Shown: in pieces, positions 22,063-31,510 of the stretch
Layout of the letters: each line of letters begins with the position of its first letter
Position numbering within the stretch: position 1 is the first letter of the stretch
NCBI GenBank assembly: GCA_045611635.1
Contig: JAZKXL010000039.1
Location: 1-31,877 of the forward strand
Source of the DNA: Fimenecus sp045611635
GTDB taxonomy: Bacteria; Bacillota; Clostridia; Oscillospirales; Acutalibacteraceae
DNA: 31,877 bases
Direction of reading: 5' to 3'
Translations under genes and position numbers: made by a program
The notes under the pieces: generated by a model
Database searches by the model: none
What the model saw: only the letters and a program-made list of their open reading frames with translations
Told to the model about the DNA's origin: nothing

Positions 22063-23216
22063 TGATTACTAAAAACTTAAGTATATTGGGTTCAACCGGT
22101 TCAATCGGTACTCAAAGTCTTGAAACAGCAAGAAAGTGCGGTTACTCAGTTTCCGCGCTTTCGGCATATTCTAATGTAGATTTAATTGAAGAACAAATAC
22201 GCGAATTTAAGCCAAAATTTGCGGCTTTAGTTGATGAATATGCAGCCAAAGAGCTTAAAAATCGTGTAAGTGATTTAGATATAACTGTGCTTTCGGGCAT
22301 TGAAGGCGTTTGCGAATGCGCAAGGGTAGATAGTGCCGACACAGTAATTAACTCAGTTGTTGGTATGGCAGGTCTTAAACCAACGCTTGCCGCAATTGAA
22401 ACAAACAAAAAAATTGCCCTTGCAAACAAAGAAACTCTTGTTGCGGGTGGACTTTTAGTTACAACCAATGCAAAAGAAAAGGGCGTTGACATTTTGCCTG
22501 TGGACTCTGAACATTCTGCAATATTCCAATGCTTGCAAGGTCAACCTACAAACCGTGCATTAAAAAGAATCATCTTAACTGCAAGTGGCGGGCCATTTTT
22601 TGGCAAAACTAAAGAAGAATTAGCAAAGGTTACAGTAGCTGATGCACTTAAGCATCCTAACTGGAGTATGGGACAAAAAATAACCATTGATTCTGCTACA
22701 ATGATGAACAAGGGGCTTGAACTTATTGAAGCTGTGTGGCTTTTTAATGTTCATCCATCTAAAATTGAAATTGTAGTTCATAGAGAAAGTATAATTCACT
22801 CAGCGGTTGAATATACCGATAATGCGGTTATTGCTCAGTTAGGACTTCCCGATATGAAAATTCCAATTCAATATGCACTTACATACCCTGAAAGAATAGA
22901 ATCTCTTACAGGTGAGTTGGATTTAACAAAACTTGGAACATTAACCTTCTATAAACCCGATTACGAAACCTTTAAGTGCATGAATATTTGCCGTGAAGCT
23001 ATTGCACGTGGTGGGCTTTACCCTGCATTTGCAAATAGTGCTAATGAACAGGCAAACTTAATGTTTAGAAAAGGTGAAATTGGATTTTTAGAAATCGGTG
23101 AACTTGTTGAGCGTGTTATGAATGATGCGCCAAAAGTTGAAACATACACAGTTGATGATGTGTATAATGCCGATGTTGAAGCGAGAAACTTAGTAATCAA
23201 GTATTCAAGAAAGTAG
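22059..23216 (+). CDS. dxr: 1-deoxy-D-xylulose 5-phosphate reductoisomerase
   Basis: The 385-residue NADPH enzyme of the MEP isoprenoid pathway makes 2-C-methyl-D-erythritol 4-phosphate. Hallmarks are the Rossmann motif ILGSTGSIGTQSLE, ANKETLVAGG, the metal-binding VDSEHSAIFQ, TASGGPF, HPNWSMGQKITIDSATMMNKGLELIEA and HRESIIHS. The length is normal. It overlaps the end of cdsA by four bases, so the two are translationally coupled. Confidence 0.97.
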   Translation: MMITKNLSILGSTGSIGTQSLETARKCGYSVSALSAYSNVDLIEEQIREFKPKFAALVDEYAAKELKNRVSDLDITVLSGIEGVCECARVDSADTVINSVVGMAGLKPTLAAIETNKKIALANKETLVAGGLLVTTNAKEKGVDILPVDSEHSAIFQCLQGQPTNRALKRIILTASGGPFFGKTKEELAKVTVADALKHPNWSMGQKITIDSATMMNKGLELIEAVWLFNVHPSKIEIVVHRESIIHSAVEYTDNAVIAQLGLPDMKIPIQYALTYPERIESLTGELDLTKLGTLTFYKPDYETFKCMNICREAIARGGLYPAFANSANEQANLMFRKGEIGFLEIGELVERVMNDAPKVETYTVDDVYNADVEARNLVIKYSRK

Positions 23217-23223
23217 TGATTTT

Positions 23224-24282
23224 TTGGAAATCTGGTCTAAAGTATGGCCATTTTTAGTGGCAATTTTATTTTTTGGATTATTAATTTCAATACATGAGTT
23301 AGGACATTTTTCATTTGCAAAGCTTTTTAAAGTAAAGGTGAATGAGTTCGCTCTTGGTATGGGCCCCGCAATATTTAAAAAGAAGAGGGGTGAAACTCTT
23401 TATGCACTCCGCCTTTTACCAATTGGCGGCTATGTAAGTATGGAGGGTGAGGACAAAGAAAGCCAAGATGAGAATGCTTTTAATCGTAAAAAAGTTTGGC
23501 AAAGAATAATAATTGTTGCCGCAGGTGCAACTATGAATTTAATACTTGGCGTTGTAATTGTAGCAACTGTGCTTTCTATGGAAGATTTGATCGGTACAAA
23601 TCAAATTCTAAAATTTTATGAGGGTGCAATAAGTCAACAAACGGGGCTTAAAGAAGGCGACGAATTTCTTGAAATCGATGGTCATCGCGTGTTTTCCGAT
23701 ACTGACATCTCATTCCTTATGGGACGCAGTGATGATGGCGTTTTTGATATGGTTGTTCGTCGTGATGGCAAAAAAGTAGAACTTAAAGATGTTACTTTTA
23801 AGACTGAAAAAGACGGTAAATATACCTATATCACTTACGATTTTATAATGTTAGGCGAAGAAACAAACTTCTTGAATGTGGTTGAAAACTCGTTTAGGCG
23901 TTCCGCGTCGATAGCTAGACTAGTGTGGTTGAGCTTCTTTGACTTAGTAACTGGTAGATATGGGCTAACCGACTTGTCAGGTCCTGTTGGCACAGTAAAT
24001 GTTATTGCAGATGCTGCTGCGGGTGCGGTTGAAAGTAAAGATGGTCTAATAACTGCTCTTACAATGATGGCATTTATATCAATCAACATTGGTATATTTA
24101 ATCTTATGCCATTACCGGCGCTTGATGGTGGTAGGTTATTCTTCCTTATAATTGAGGGAATTCGTAGAAAACCTCTTAACCCTAAATATGAAGGTTATGT
24201 ACATGGTGCAGGACTTGCACTGTTGCTTTTGTTAATGTTAGTCGTAACCTTTAATGATATTGTAACGCTAATTAAAAATTAG
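23224..24282 (+). CDS. rseP: Site-2 intramembrane zinc protease (RseP/RasP family)
   Basis: The 352-residue membrane protease cuts regulatory proteins inside the membrane. The active-site helix is LLISIHELGHFSFAK (HExxH near residues 25-29), followed by GMGPAIF. A single PDZ domain lies in the middle (QQTGLKEGDEFLEIDGHRVF, about 140-160). The second catalytic motif is NLMPLPALDGGR near residue 297. The start is a TTG at 23224, the earliest possible start after an in-frame stop; its ribosome site is weak. Known substrates include anti-sigma factors and signal-peptide remnants. Confidence 0.94.
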   Translation: MEIWSKVWPFLVAILFFGLLISIHELGHFSFAKLFKVKVNEFALGMGPAIFKKKRGETLYALRLLPIGGYVSMEGEDKESQDENAFNRKKVWQRIIIVAAGATMNLILGVVIVATVLSMEDLIGTNQILKFYEGAISQQTGLKEGDEFLEIDGHRVFSDTDISFLMGRSDDGVFDMVVRRDGKKVELKDVTFKTEKDGKYTYITYDFIMLGEETNFLNVVENSFRRSASIARLVWLSFFDLVTGRYGLTDLSGPVGTVNVIADAAAGAVESKDGLITALTMMAFISINIGIFNLMPLPALDGGRLFFLIIEGIRRKPLNPKYEGYVHGAGLALLLLLMLVVTFNDIVTLIKN

Positions 24283-24291
24283 GTGATTTAA

Positions 24292-25344
24292 ATGATTGAA
24301 AGAAGAAAAAGTCGTGTAGTAACGGCAGGTAATGTAAAAATTGGTGGAGACAATCCTATTTCAGTACAGTCAATGCTCAATGTTGTGGCTGAAGATGCAG
24401 AAGGTAATGTTAGACAAGCTGTGGAATTAGAAAAAGCAGGATGTCAAATAATCCGCCTTACAGTGCCCAATAAAGAGGCGGTTAAAACTCTTTATGCGGT
24501 AAAAAGTGCAGTTAATATACCTGTTGTTGCCGATATTCATTTTGATTACCGTTGTGCTTTAGAAAGTGTTGCTGCAGGTGTTGATAAAATTCGAATTAAT
24601 CCGGGTAATATTGGTGATGATGAAAAAGTTCGTGCGGTAGCTGATGCTTGTCGTCTTCACAATGTGCCAATTCGTATTGGTGTAAATTCCGGTTCACTTG
24701 AGAAAAATTTACTTGCAAAATACGGCTCACCAACTCCTGAAGCAATGGCTGAAAGCGCCATGTATCATATCTCACTTCTTGAAAAATTTGATTTTAACGA
24801 TATTGTTGTTTCAATTAAGTCATCAGATGTGCAAAAAATGGTTAAGGCATATCGTTTGGTGGCGGATATGTGCGACTATCCATTACATTTAGGTGTAACT
24901 GAAGCAGGTACTCACAATATGGCACTTGTAAAGTCAAGCATTGGTATTGGCTCACTTTTGCTTGATGGCATTGGTGACACAATCCGCGTTTCAATGACTG
25001 CTGACCCTGTAACTGAGGTTAAAGCGGGCTTTGACATTCTTAAGGGTGCAGGCATTAAAACTGACTGTGCACAAATTGTATCTTGTCCAACATGTGGAAG
25101 AACAAAAATAGATTTAATTGGTCTTGCCGACAAAATTGAAAAAGCGCTTGTAAACTACAATAAGCCAATTAAGGTTGCGGTTATGGGTTGTATTGTAAAC
25201 GGTCCAGGAGAAGCGCGTGAAGCTAACATAGGCGTTGCAGGTGGCGATGGTTGTGGCGTTATTTTCAAAAATGGTGAAGTGCTTAAAAAAGTAAACGAAA
25301 ACGAAATTGTAGAAGAATTATTAAAAGAAATAGAAAAAATATAG
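24292..25344 (+). CDS. ispG: 4-hydroxy-3-methylbut-2-enyl diphosphate synthase (IspG/GcpE)
   Basis: The 350-residue [4Fe-4S] enzyme catalyses the penultimate step of the MEP pathway. Hallmarks are the N-terminal NPISVQSMLNV, a TIM-barrel half with PVVADIHFDYR and KIRINPGNIG, and HLGVTEAGT. The cluster ligands are in SCPTCGRT and GCIVNGPGEA. Together with dxr this puts two MEP genes in the operon. GGTGATTTAA precedes the ATG. Confidence 0.97.
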   Translation: MIERRKSRVVTAGNVKIGGDNPISVQSMLNVVAEDAEGNVRQAVELEKAGCQIIRLTVPNKEAVKTLYAVKSAVNIPVVADIHFDYRCALESVAAGVDKIRINPGNIGDDEKVRAVADACRLHNVPIRIGVNSGSLEKNLLAKYGSPTPEAMAESAMYHISLLEKFDFNDIVVSIKSSDVQKMVKAYRLVADMCDYPLHLGVTEAGTHNMALVKSSIGIGSLLLDGIGDTIRVSMTADPVTEVKAGFDILKGAGIKTDCAQIVSCPTCGRTKIDLIGLADKIEKALVNYNKPIKVAVMGCIVNGPGEAREANIGVAGGDGCGVIFKNGEVLKKVNENEIVEELLKEIEKI

Positions 25345-25357
25345 TGGTGTAATACAT

Positions 25358-28300
25358 ATGACAACAGTAAAAACACTTTTTGGTGATTTTTTTAACTGTG
25401 ATGATTATCTTGACTTTGCAGTTGCCGAAATTGCAAACTTTGTAATTTCAAGAGAAAAAAACAGGGTAGAGCTCACCATTAAACCATATAAAAAAATTGA
25501 AAAAGAAAGAGTAACCGCTTTTTCTAATGAACTTTCAAAGGTAACAAACATAAATATTCAACTTATTTGTGATGAGTCTAGAATAGGATTTACCACCGAA
25601 TATATCAATGTTGTTATTGGTGCAATAAAGGAACGTGTTGCAGTTGCAAACGGCTATTTTAATAATGCCGATTACAAGGTTGAAAATGGCGAGTTAAAAA
25701 TCTTTCTCAAAAAAGGCGGAAAAGATATTCTTTGTGCAGCAAACGTTGATACTGAAATTGCAAAGATTATAAGAATTGTTTTCGGCAGCAATTTTGATGT
25801 AACCTTCCATCAGTGTGATTTTGATGTTGAGGTTGCAACTGACTCAATGCAAAAAGAAATGGAAGAGTTATATAACCGCCAAAACGAATTGAATAGACCT
25901 CAAGGTGTAAAACCGGAACATATTGTTAAAGAGGGATTCCCAATTTATCTTGAAACTCAAAAAGCAATTTATGGTAATATCATAAGAACATCAAAGCTTC
26001 AAAGTCTTTGTGACGTTTCTATTGAAAGTGGCGCAGTTGCAGTTTGGGGCGAGGTTTTCTCACTTGACGTGCGCACAACTCGTGATGGAAGAAACAACAT
26101 TATTAACTTTAATATAACAGATAAAACTTATTCTTATACTGTTAAGATTTTTGAAACTGTGGCAAATGCAAAATCTTTCCTCAATGCTTTAAAAGAGGGC
26201 GAAACTGTAATTGTTTATGGTAAAGTAAGTTACGATAAATATGCAGGTGAAAATATTATTGCGGCAACATCAGTAAACACAGTTAAACCAATTAAAAAGC
26301 AAGACAATGCAGAAATTAAACGTGTTGAGTTGCACTTGCATACAAATATGTCTGATATGGATGGTATGACCTCAGCTGACAAGCTTGTTAAACGTGCAAT
26401 TTCTTGGGGTCACACCGCAATCGCAATTACTGACCACGGTAACGCTCAAGGATATCCTGATGCGGTAAAAGGTAAGGGCAAGGATGATATTAAGCTTATT
26501 TATGGTGTAGAGGGATATCTTATAGATGATATTGGTGAACCTGAAACACCTTGGGAAAAACTTCCTCGTTATCATATTATTTTGCTTGTGCAAAATAAAG
26601 CAGGTCTTAAAAATCTTTATAAGCTTATTTCACTTTCTCATACGGAGTATTTTCACACAAGACCATGTATTCCTCGCTCAAAACTTAATGAGCATCGTGA
26701 TGGTATAATTGTGGGCTCCGCTTGTGAAGCAGGTGAGCTTATTAAAGCAATCCTTTTTAAAAAAAGTGATGAAGAAATTCTTAAAATTGCGGATTATTAC
26801 GATTATCTTGAAATTCAACCTGATGGTAATAATAAGTTTATGATTGAGTCACACTCTGACCCAAATGCTAAAAATCCTGATAGAAATAAAGAGTATGACC
26901 ATATTAAAACACTTGAAGATATTCGTGACATTAATCGTAAGATTATACATATTGGTGATAAGTTAGGAAAACTTGTTTGCGCAACAGGTGACGTACACTT
27001 TATGGACCCTGAAGACGCAAAATTCCGTGCAATTCTTATGGCAGGTAAGGGATTTGACGATGCCGATAAGCAAGCACCTCTTTATTTTAAAACTACTGAA
27101 GAAATGCTTAATGAATTCACTTATTTAGGTGAAGATGTAGCATATGAAGTAGTTGTTACAAACACAAACAAAATTGCCGATATGATTGAACAGGTAACAC
27201 CAATTCCTTCAGGAACATACAACCCAACAATCCCAGGTGCAGAGCAAGAGCTTCGTGACATTTGTTGGGCAAAGGCAAAAGAGTGGTATGGTGACCCAGT
27301 GCCTGAGTATGTTGCCGAGCGTCTAGAAATGGAATTAGAATCTATTATCAAGCACGGCTTTGCGGTTCTTTACATTATCGCACAAAAGCTTGTTTGGGAC
27401 TCTGAGGAACATGGTTATCATGTTGGTTCTCGTGGTTCTGTTGGTTCGTCCTTCGTTGCAACAATGGCAGGTATTTCGGAGGTTAATCCTCTTGCCGCTC
27501 ACTATCGTTGCGCGAAGTGTAAGCATAGCGAATTCTTCTTGCACGGTGAATACGGCTCCGGCTTTGATATGCCACCAAAGAATTGTCCTCATTGTGATAT
27601 TCCTATGATTCGTGACGGTCACGAAATCCCATTCCAAACTTTCCTTGGTTTCCACGGTGATAAAGCGCCTGATATTGACCTTAATTTCTCAGGTGATTAC
27701 CAAGGTAAAGCACATAGATATACTGAAGAATTGTTCGGTCGTGACCACGTATTTAAAGCCGGTACAATTTCAACAGTTGCTGATAAAACTGCATATGGAT
27801 ATGTTAAAAAATATCTTGAAGAGCGTAAGACAATTGTAACTCGTGCTGAAGAAGACCGCCTTACAAAAGGATGTACAGGCATTAAAGCTACAACAGGTCA
27901 GCATCCAGGTGGTATGGTTGTTGTGCCTAATGAATTTGATGTTTATGATTTCACTGCAGTGCAATATCCTGCGAATAAAGTAAGCTCAGGTATGGAAACA
28001 ACTCACTTTGACTTCCATTTCTTGCACGATACAATTCTTAAACTTGATATTCTCGGTCATGATGTGCCTACACTGTATAAGCATCTTGAAGATATGACAG
28101 GCATTAATGTTATGGATGTTGATGTGTGTGACCCTAAAATTGTTAGTCTTTGCACAAGTCCTGAAGCGTTAGGCATTACACCTGAAGATATCGGTGTTGA
28201 AACTGGTACACTTTCAATTCCTGAAATGGGTACTGATTTTGTTCGTGGTATGCTTGTAGAAGCGCAACCTAAAAAATTCTCTGACCTTTTACAAATTTCA

Positions 28301-29134
28301 GGTCTTTCACATGGTACTGACGTTTGGCTTGGTAATGCGCAAGAGCTTATTAAAAATGGAACTTGCACAATTTCAGAAGTTATTGGTACTCGTGATGATA
28401 TTATGACATATCTTATTCATAAAGGATTAGATTCAAGTCTTGCCTTTAAGATTATGGAGCTCACAAGAAAAGGTATTGTTGCCAAAAACGGTTTTCCTGA
28501 GGGTGCTGAAGACGCAATGCGTGCTTGTGATGTTCCACAATGGTATATGGATTCTTGCCGTAAAATCAAGTATATGTTCCCTAAAGCACACGCTGCAGCT
28601 TATGTTATTGCGGCGCTTCGCCTTGGTTGGTATAAAATTTATAAACCAGTTGAATATTATACTGCATTTTTAACAGTTCGTGGTGATGACCTTGACGCCT
28701 TTACGGCAGTTTTAGGTAGAGATGCGGTTAAGCGTAAAATGGTTGAATTACATGGCCCGTTAAACGCTGAGCCAAAAGATAGAAAACCAATGAGTGCAAA
28801 AGAAAAAGAACAATTTACCGCCCTTCAGGTTGTGAATGAAATGATGGCTCGCGGCGTTGAACTTTTGCCAGTTGATATTTATAAGTCTCGTGCAACCGAA
28901 TACTATGTAGAAGATGGAAAAATAAGAATGCCATTCTCAGCACTTTCAGGTGTTGGGGAAAATGCCGCAAAGGGCATTGTAGAGGGTAGAGAAAAATGTG
29001 GTGCGGAATTTGTTTCAGTTGATGATTTCCAAACAAAAACAGGCGCATCAAGTGCTGTTATTACTGCACTTAAAGAGATTGGTGCACTAGAAGGTCTTCC
29101 TGAAACTGCGCAAATTTCATTCTTTAGTTTTTAA
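25358..29134 (+). CDS. polC: DNA polymerase III alpha subunit, PolC type, lacking the proofreading exonuclease domain
   Basis: The product has 1258 residues, against about 1430-1440 for B. subtilis PolC. Order: an N-terminal domain (1-210), an OB domain (about 220-315), a PHP domain starting with HLHT at H326/H328, polymerase palm/fingers, and the C-terminal beta-binding part ending ISFFSF. Polymerase acids are D772 and D774 (PDIDLNFSG) and about D897 (LKLDILGHD). The PolC zinc site is C718, C721, C743 and C746. In normal PolC a DEDDh 3'-5' exonuclease of about 180 residues interrupts PHP between the GxExxxVDD motif and the PYHxxLL segment. Here GVEGYLIDD (383-391) runs straight into PRYHIILL (403-410) with an 11-residue linker, and no DxETTG or later exonuclease motif exists. 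PHP metal residues look kept (HLH, TDHG, GVEG, GDVHF). The frame is continuous, so this is a clean absence. It is last in the pyrH operon. Confidence 0.95.
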   Translation: MTTVKTLFGDFFNCDDYLDFAVAEIANFVISREKNRVELTIKPYKKIEKERVTAFSNELSKVTNINIQLICDESRIGFTTEYINVVIGAIKERVAVANGYFNNADYKVENGELKIFLKKGGKDILCAANVDTEIAKIIRIVFGSNFDVTFHQCDFDVEVATDSMQKEMEELYNRQNELNRPQGVKPEHIVKEGFPIYLETQKAIYGNIIRTSKLQSLCDVSIESGAVAVWGEVFSLDVRTTRDGRNNIINFNITDKTYSYTVKIFETVANAKSFLNALKEGETVIVYGKVSYDKYAGENIIAATSVNTVKPIKKQDNAEIKRVELHLHTNMSDMDGMTSADKLVKRAISWGHTAIAITDHGNAQGYPDAVKGKGKDDIKLIYGVEGYLIDDIGEPETPWEKLPRYHIILLVQNKAGLKNLYKLISLSHTEYFHTRPCIPRSKLNEHRDGIIVGSACEAGELIKAILFKKSDEEILKIADYYDYLEIQPDGNNKFMIESHSDPNAKNPDRNKEYDHIKTLEDIRDINRKIIHIGDKLGKLVCATGDVHFMDPEDAKFRAILMAGKGFDDADKQAPLYFKTTEEMLNEFTYLGEDVAYEVVVTNTNKIADMIEQVTPIPSGTYNPTIPGAEQELRDICWAKAKEWYGDPVPEYVAERLEMELESIIKHGFAVLYIIAQKLVWDSEEHGYHVGSRGSVGSSFVATMAGISEVNPLAAHYRCAKCKHSEFFLHGEYGSGFDMPPKNCPHCDIPMIRDGHEIPFQTFLGFHGDKAPDIDLNFSGDYQGKAHRYTEELFGRDHVFKAGTISTVADKTAYGYVKKYLEERKTIVTRAEEDRLTKGCTGIKATTGQHPGGMVVVPNEFDVYDFTAVQYPANKVSSGMETTHFDFHFLHDTILKLDILGHDVPTLYKHLEDMTGINVMDVDVCDPKIVSLCTSPEALGITPEDIGVETGTLSIPEMGTDFVRGMLVEAQPKKFSDLLQISGLSHGTDVWLGNAQELIKNGTCTISEVIGTRDDIMTYLIHKGLDSSLAFKIMELTRKGIVAKNGFPEGAEDAMRACDVPQWYMDSCRKIKYMFPKAHAAAYVIAALRLGWYKIYKPVEYYTAFLTVRGDDLDAFTAVLGRDAVKRKMVELHGPLNAEPKDRKPMSAKEKEQFTALQVVNEMMARGVELLPVDIYKSRATEYYVEDGKIRMPFSALSGVGENAAKGIVEGREKCGAEFVSVDDFQTKTGASSAVITALKEIGALEGLPETAQISFFSF

Positions 29135-29156
29135 TTAGATTAGGAGAGAGAACTTT

Positions 29157-30623
29157 ATGGAATTTTTATGGACTATTCTTGCTGTTTTAGCATTATTTAT
29201 CGTGGTAACGCTTATTCGTGCCGCATTCTTCAAAGAAAAGAAGAATAATGATGCTAAGCTTGAACCGGAAATGGTCGATTTAGAAAAATATTGTAAGGAT
29301 TTAAGTGACGCTATTCAAATCAAGACAATTTCTAACTATGACCGTGAACTTGTTGACTGGAAAGAGTTTGAAAAATTCCACGCATTTTTAGAAGAGCGTT
29401 TTCCGCTTGTACATAAAACAATGACTAAAACTGTGATTGGTGATGCAAGTCTTGTTTTTGAGTGGAAGGGTAGTGACCCTACTCTTGATGGTATTGCAAT
29501 GCTTGCACACCAAGATGTTGTGCCAATTACAGCAGGCACTGAAAGTGATTGGGAGCACGAGCCATTCAGCGGTTATAACGATGGTGAGTTTATTTGGGGT
29601 CGTGGCGCTATGGATATGAAAAACCATCTTATTGCTGTTATGGAGTGTATGGAAGAACTTATTAATGAAGGTTTTCAGCCAAAACGTTCAGTTTATATTT
29701 GCCTAGGTCACAATGAAGAAGTGGTTGCAGCACCTGATAATGGCGCAAAACAAATTGCTGCATATCTTAAAGAAAAAGGTGTGCATCTTGAAGCCGTTCT
29801 TGATGAAGGTGGGGCAATTCTTCCTGTTAAGCTTGGCAAACTTCTTGATATTAACCTTGCAGGTGTTGGTATTGCTGAAAAAGGTAGTGTTAACTACAAA
29901 GTTAGCGTAAATGCAAAAGGTGGTCACTCATCACAACCACCAAAGCATACTGCGGTCGGTAAACTTGCTGATGTTATTAAAGATATTGAAAATCATCAGT
30001 TTAAGGCAACAATGCCTGATTACCTTAAGCAACTTATTAAACGCGTAGGTATGAATGCAGGCTATCCTTTAAGAGTTGTACTTGTTAATGCAACAATTTT
30101 AAGACCATTAATTCTTGCAATTATGAAAAGAATTCCTGCTGCGGCATCACTTATTCGTACTTGTACCGCAGTTACAATGGCTGAGGGTAGTCCGCAATTT
30201 AACATTCTTCCACAAAAGGCAAGTGTAACTGTGAATTTCCGTACAATGCCAGGCGTTACAATTAAAGATGTTGAAAAGCATATTCGTGATAGTGTTAAGA
30301 ATAAAGATATTGAGTTGGAATTTCTTACAGGTAAAGAATCTTCAATTATCTCTCCAACTGATTCACGCGCATTCCAAACAATTAAGGAATTAAGCGAGGC
30401 ACAAAACAGCAAAAATCTTGTTTCTCCATTTTTAGTAATGGGCGCAACTGATGCTTATAACTATGAGCCAGTTTGTGAAAATATTTATCGTTTCGCACCA
30501 TTTGTGGCAGATACAAAACTTCTTCTTTGCACACATGGTACAAACGAGCGTATTCCAATTGCATGTTGTAAAGATGCAATCGCATTCTTTAAACGCTATG
30601 TAAGAAGAATGACTCAAGATTAA
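29157..30623 (+). CDS. Membrane-anchored M20-family metallopeptidase
   Basis: This 488-residue protein has an N-terminal membrane anchor (residues 3-22, FLWTILAVLALFIVVTLI) and then an M20 dizinc hydrolase domain. The metal and catalytic residues are AHQDVVPI (first His and catalytic Asp), WGRGAMDMK (bridging Asp), GHNEEVV (two Glu), MGATDAYNY and a final CTHGTNER His. The dimerisation lid GGHSSQPPKHTAVG is in the middle. Overall layout is nearest to the carboxypeptidase-S/PM20D1 branch. The substrate is probably a dipeptide or N-acyl amino acid; this is inferred from the family. It follows polC by 22 bases with TAGGAGAGAG upstream, so it is likely the last gene of the operon. Confidence 0.9.
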   Translation: MEFLWTILAVLALFIVVTLIRAAFFKEKKNNDAKLEPEMVDLEKYCKDLSDAIQIKTISNYDRELVDWKEFEKFHAFLEERFPLVHKTMTKTVIGDASLVFEWKGSDPTLDGIAMLAHQDVVPITAGTESDWEHEPFSGYNDGEFIWGRGAMDMKNHLIAVMECMEELINEGFQPKRSVYICLGHNEEVVAAPDNGAKQIAAYLKEKGVHLEAVLDEGGAILPVKLGKLLDINLAGVGIAEKGSVNYKVSVNAKGGHSSQPPKHTAVGKLADVIKDIENHQFKATMPDYLKQLIKRVGMNAGYPLRVVLVNATILRPLILAIMKRIPAAASLIRTCTAVTMAEGSPQFNILPQKASVTVNFRTMPGVTIKDVEKHIRDSVKNKDIELEFLTGKESSIISPTDSRAFQTIKELSEAQNSKNLVSPFLVMGATDAYNYEPVCENIYRFAPFVADTKLLLCTHGTNERIPIACCKDAIAFFKRYVRRMTQD

Positions 30624-30905
30624 TTTTTGGTATATTTTTCACAGTACTGCCTTGCTTTCGTCTCGCAGTATACCCGATACAGCTTCGCCTCAGCAAGATT
30701 GTCTTGCGAAAAAATCTACTCAAAAATATCAAACAAATTATAGTTTGTCTAACTAAGTGTAAAATGGAAAGTGAAAAACGGAAAACGAATGAACTGCGTT
30801 GCAATTATAGATATAATCAGCGTCGCAGACCCGAAATTATTCATCATTCATTATTCATTAAAATATCCCGACAAACTCAAATTTATTAAAACATATTACA
30901 AAAGC
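30624..30905. other. Non-coding interval with several inverted repeats
   Basis: No gene is seen. The interval holds imperfect palindromes: TACTGC/GCAGTA near 30645-30670, TTCGC...CAAGA-TTG-TCTTGCGAA near 30684-30710, ACAAATTATAGTTTGT near 30733, and CTGCG...ATTATAGATATAAT...CGCAG near 30788-30827. It also contains short AT-rich direct repeats (ATTCATCATTCATTATTCATT). This is the style of dispersed intergenic repeats in gut Clostridia. A terminator for the M20 gene is not obvious within it. Confidence 0.5.
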
Positions 30906-30935
30906 AAAAGGCAGTCCGAAAGGACTGCCTTTAAT
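30906..30935 (-). terminator. Terminator of spoVT
   Basis: AAAGGCAGTCC pairs perfectly with GGACTGCCTTT across a GAAA loop (TTTC on the - strand). On the - strand it is followed by TTTTGCTTTTG, 27 bases past the spoVT stop. It may also stop + strand transcripts. Confidence 0.82.
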
Positions 30936-30961
30936 TTTGCACTTTGCATTTTGCATTTAAA

Positions 30962-31501
30962 TTATTCTTCCGTTTGTTTACCTAAAAATGATGCAGCAAC
31001 CGAAACTAATTTAATCTCAGTTTGACTTGGCATAACACCATTAGTGTTAAGCATAAGCACAACTGCACCTGCCACATCACCACCACCAATAATAGGGTAG
31101 GCAATTCCTGCTTCACGTTCACTATCTTTTAACGGATAAAGCGCTTTAATGTCAGGTGATGCCACATAATTTTCACGATTTTCGATAAGGTCTTCTAAAT
31201 CCGTAGAAATACGCTTGTCTATAGCATCTTTTTTAGGCATACCTGCAACTGCAATAACATGGTCACGGTCAGTGATAATTACAGGTAAATTTGTTGCCCT
31301 GTTAAGCACATCAGTATATTGGCTTGCAAACTCCGACAACTCACCAATAGGCGAATACTTCTTAAAAATCACTTCTCCATCAGATGCTGTGTAAATTTCC
31401 AACGGGTCTCCTTCACGTATCCGCATTGTCCTACGAATCTCTTTCGGAATCACCACACGACCAAGGTCGTCGATTCTACGAACTATTCCTGTTGCTTTCA
31501 T
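30962..31501 (-). CDS. spoVT: Stage V sporulation protein T (AbrB-family transcriptional regulator)
   Basis: The 179-residue regulator matches SpoVT in length and layout. Residues 1-50 form the AbrB swapped-hairpin DNA-binding domain (MKATGIVRRIDDLGRVVIPKEIRRT). Residues 55-175 form a GAF-like domain with VIAVAGMPKKD and GAVVLMLN. In B. subtilis SpoVT acts in the forespore, under sigma-G, to tune late sporulation genes. The ATG has AAGGAG nine bases upstream, but that site lies in one arm of a 17-bp inverted repeat (31511-31557). Confidence 0.94.
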   Translation of the reverse strand: MKATGIVRRIDDLGRVVIPKEIRRTMRIREGDPLEIYTASDGEVIFKKYSPIGELSEFASQYTDVLNRATNLPVIITDRDHVIAVAGMPKKDAIDKRISTDLEDLIENRENYVASPDIKALYPLKDSEREAGIAYPIIGGGDVAGAVVLMLNTNGVMPSQTEIKLVSVAASFLGKQTEE

Positions 31502-31510
31502 ATATAAAAA

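Noticed and set aside
30771..31025. 84-residue open frame on the + strand running into spoVT
   Set aside because: It crosses the spoVT terminator stem and overlaps the spoVT end antisense, and it has no ribosome site. It reads as non-coding repeat sequence.
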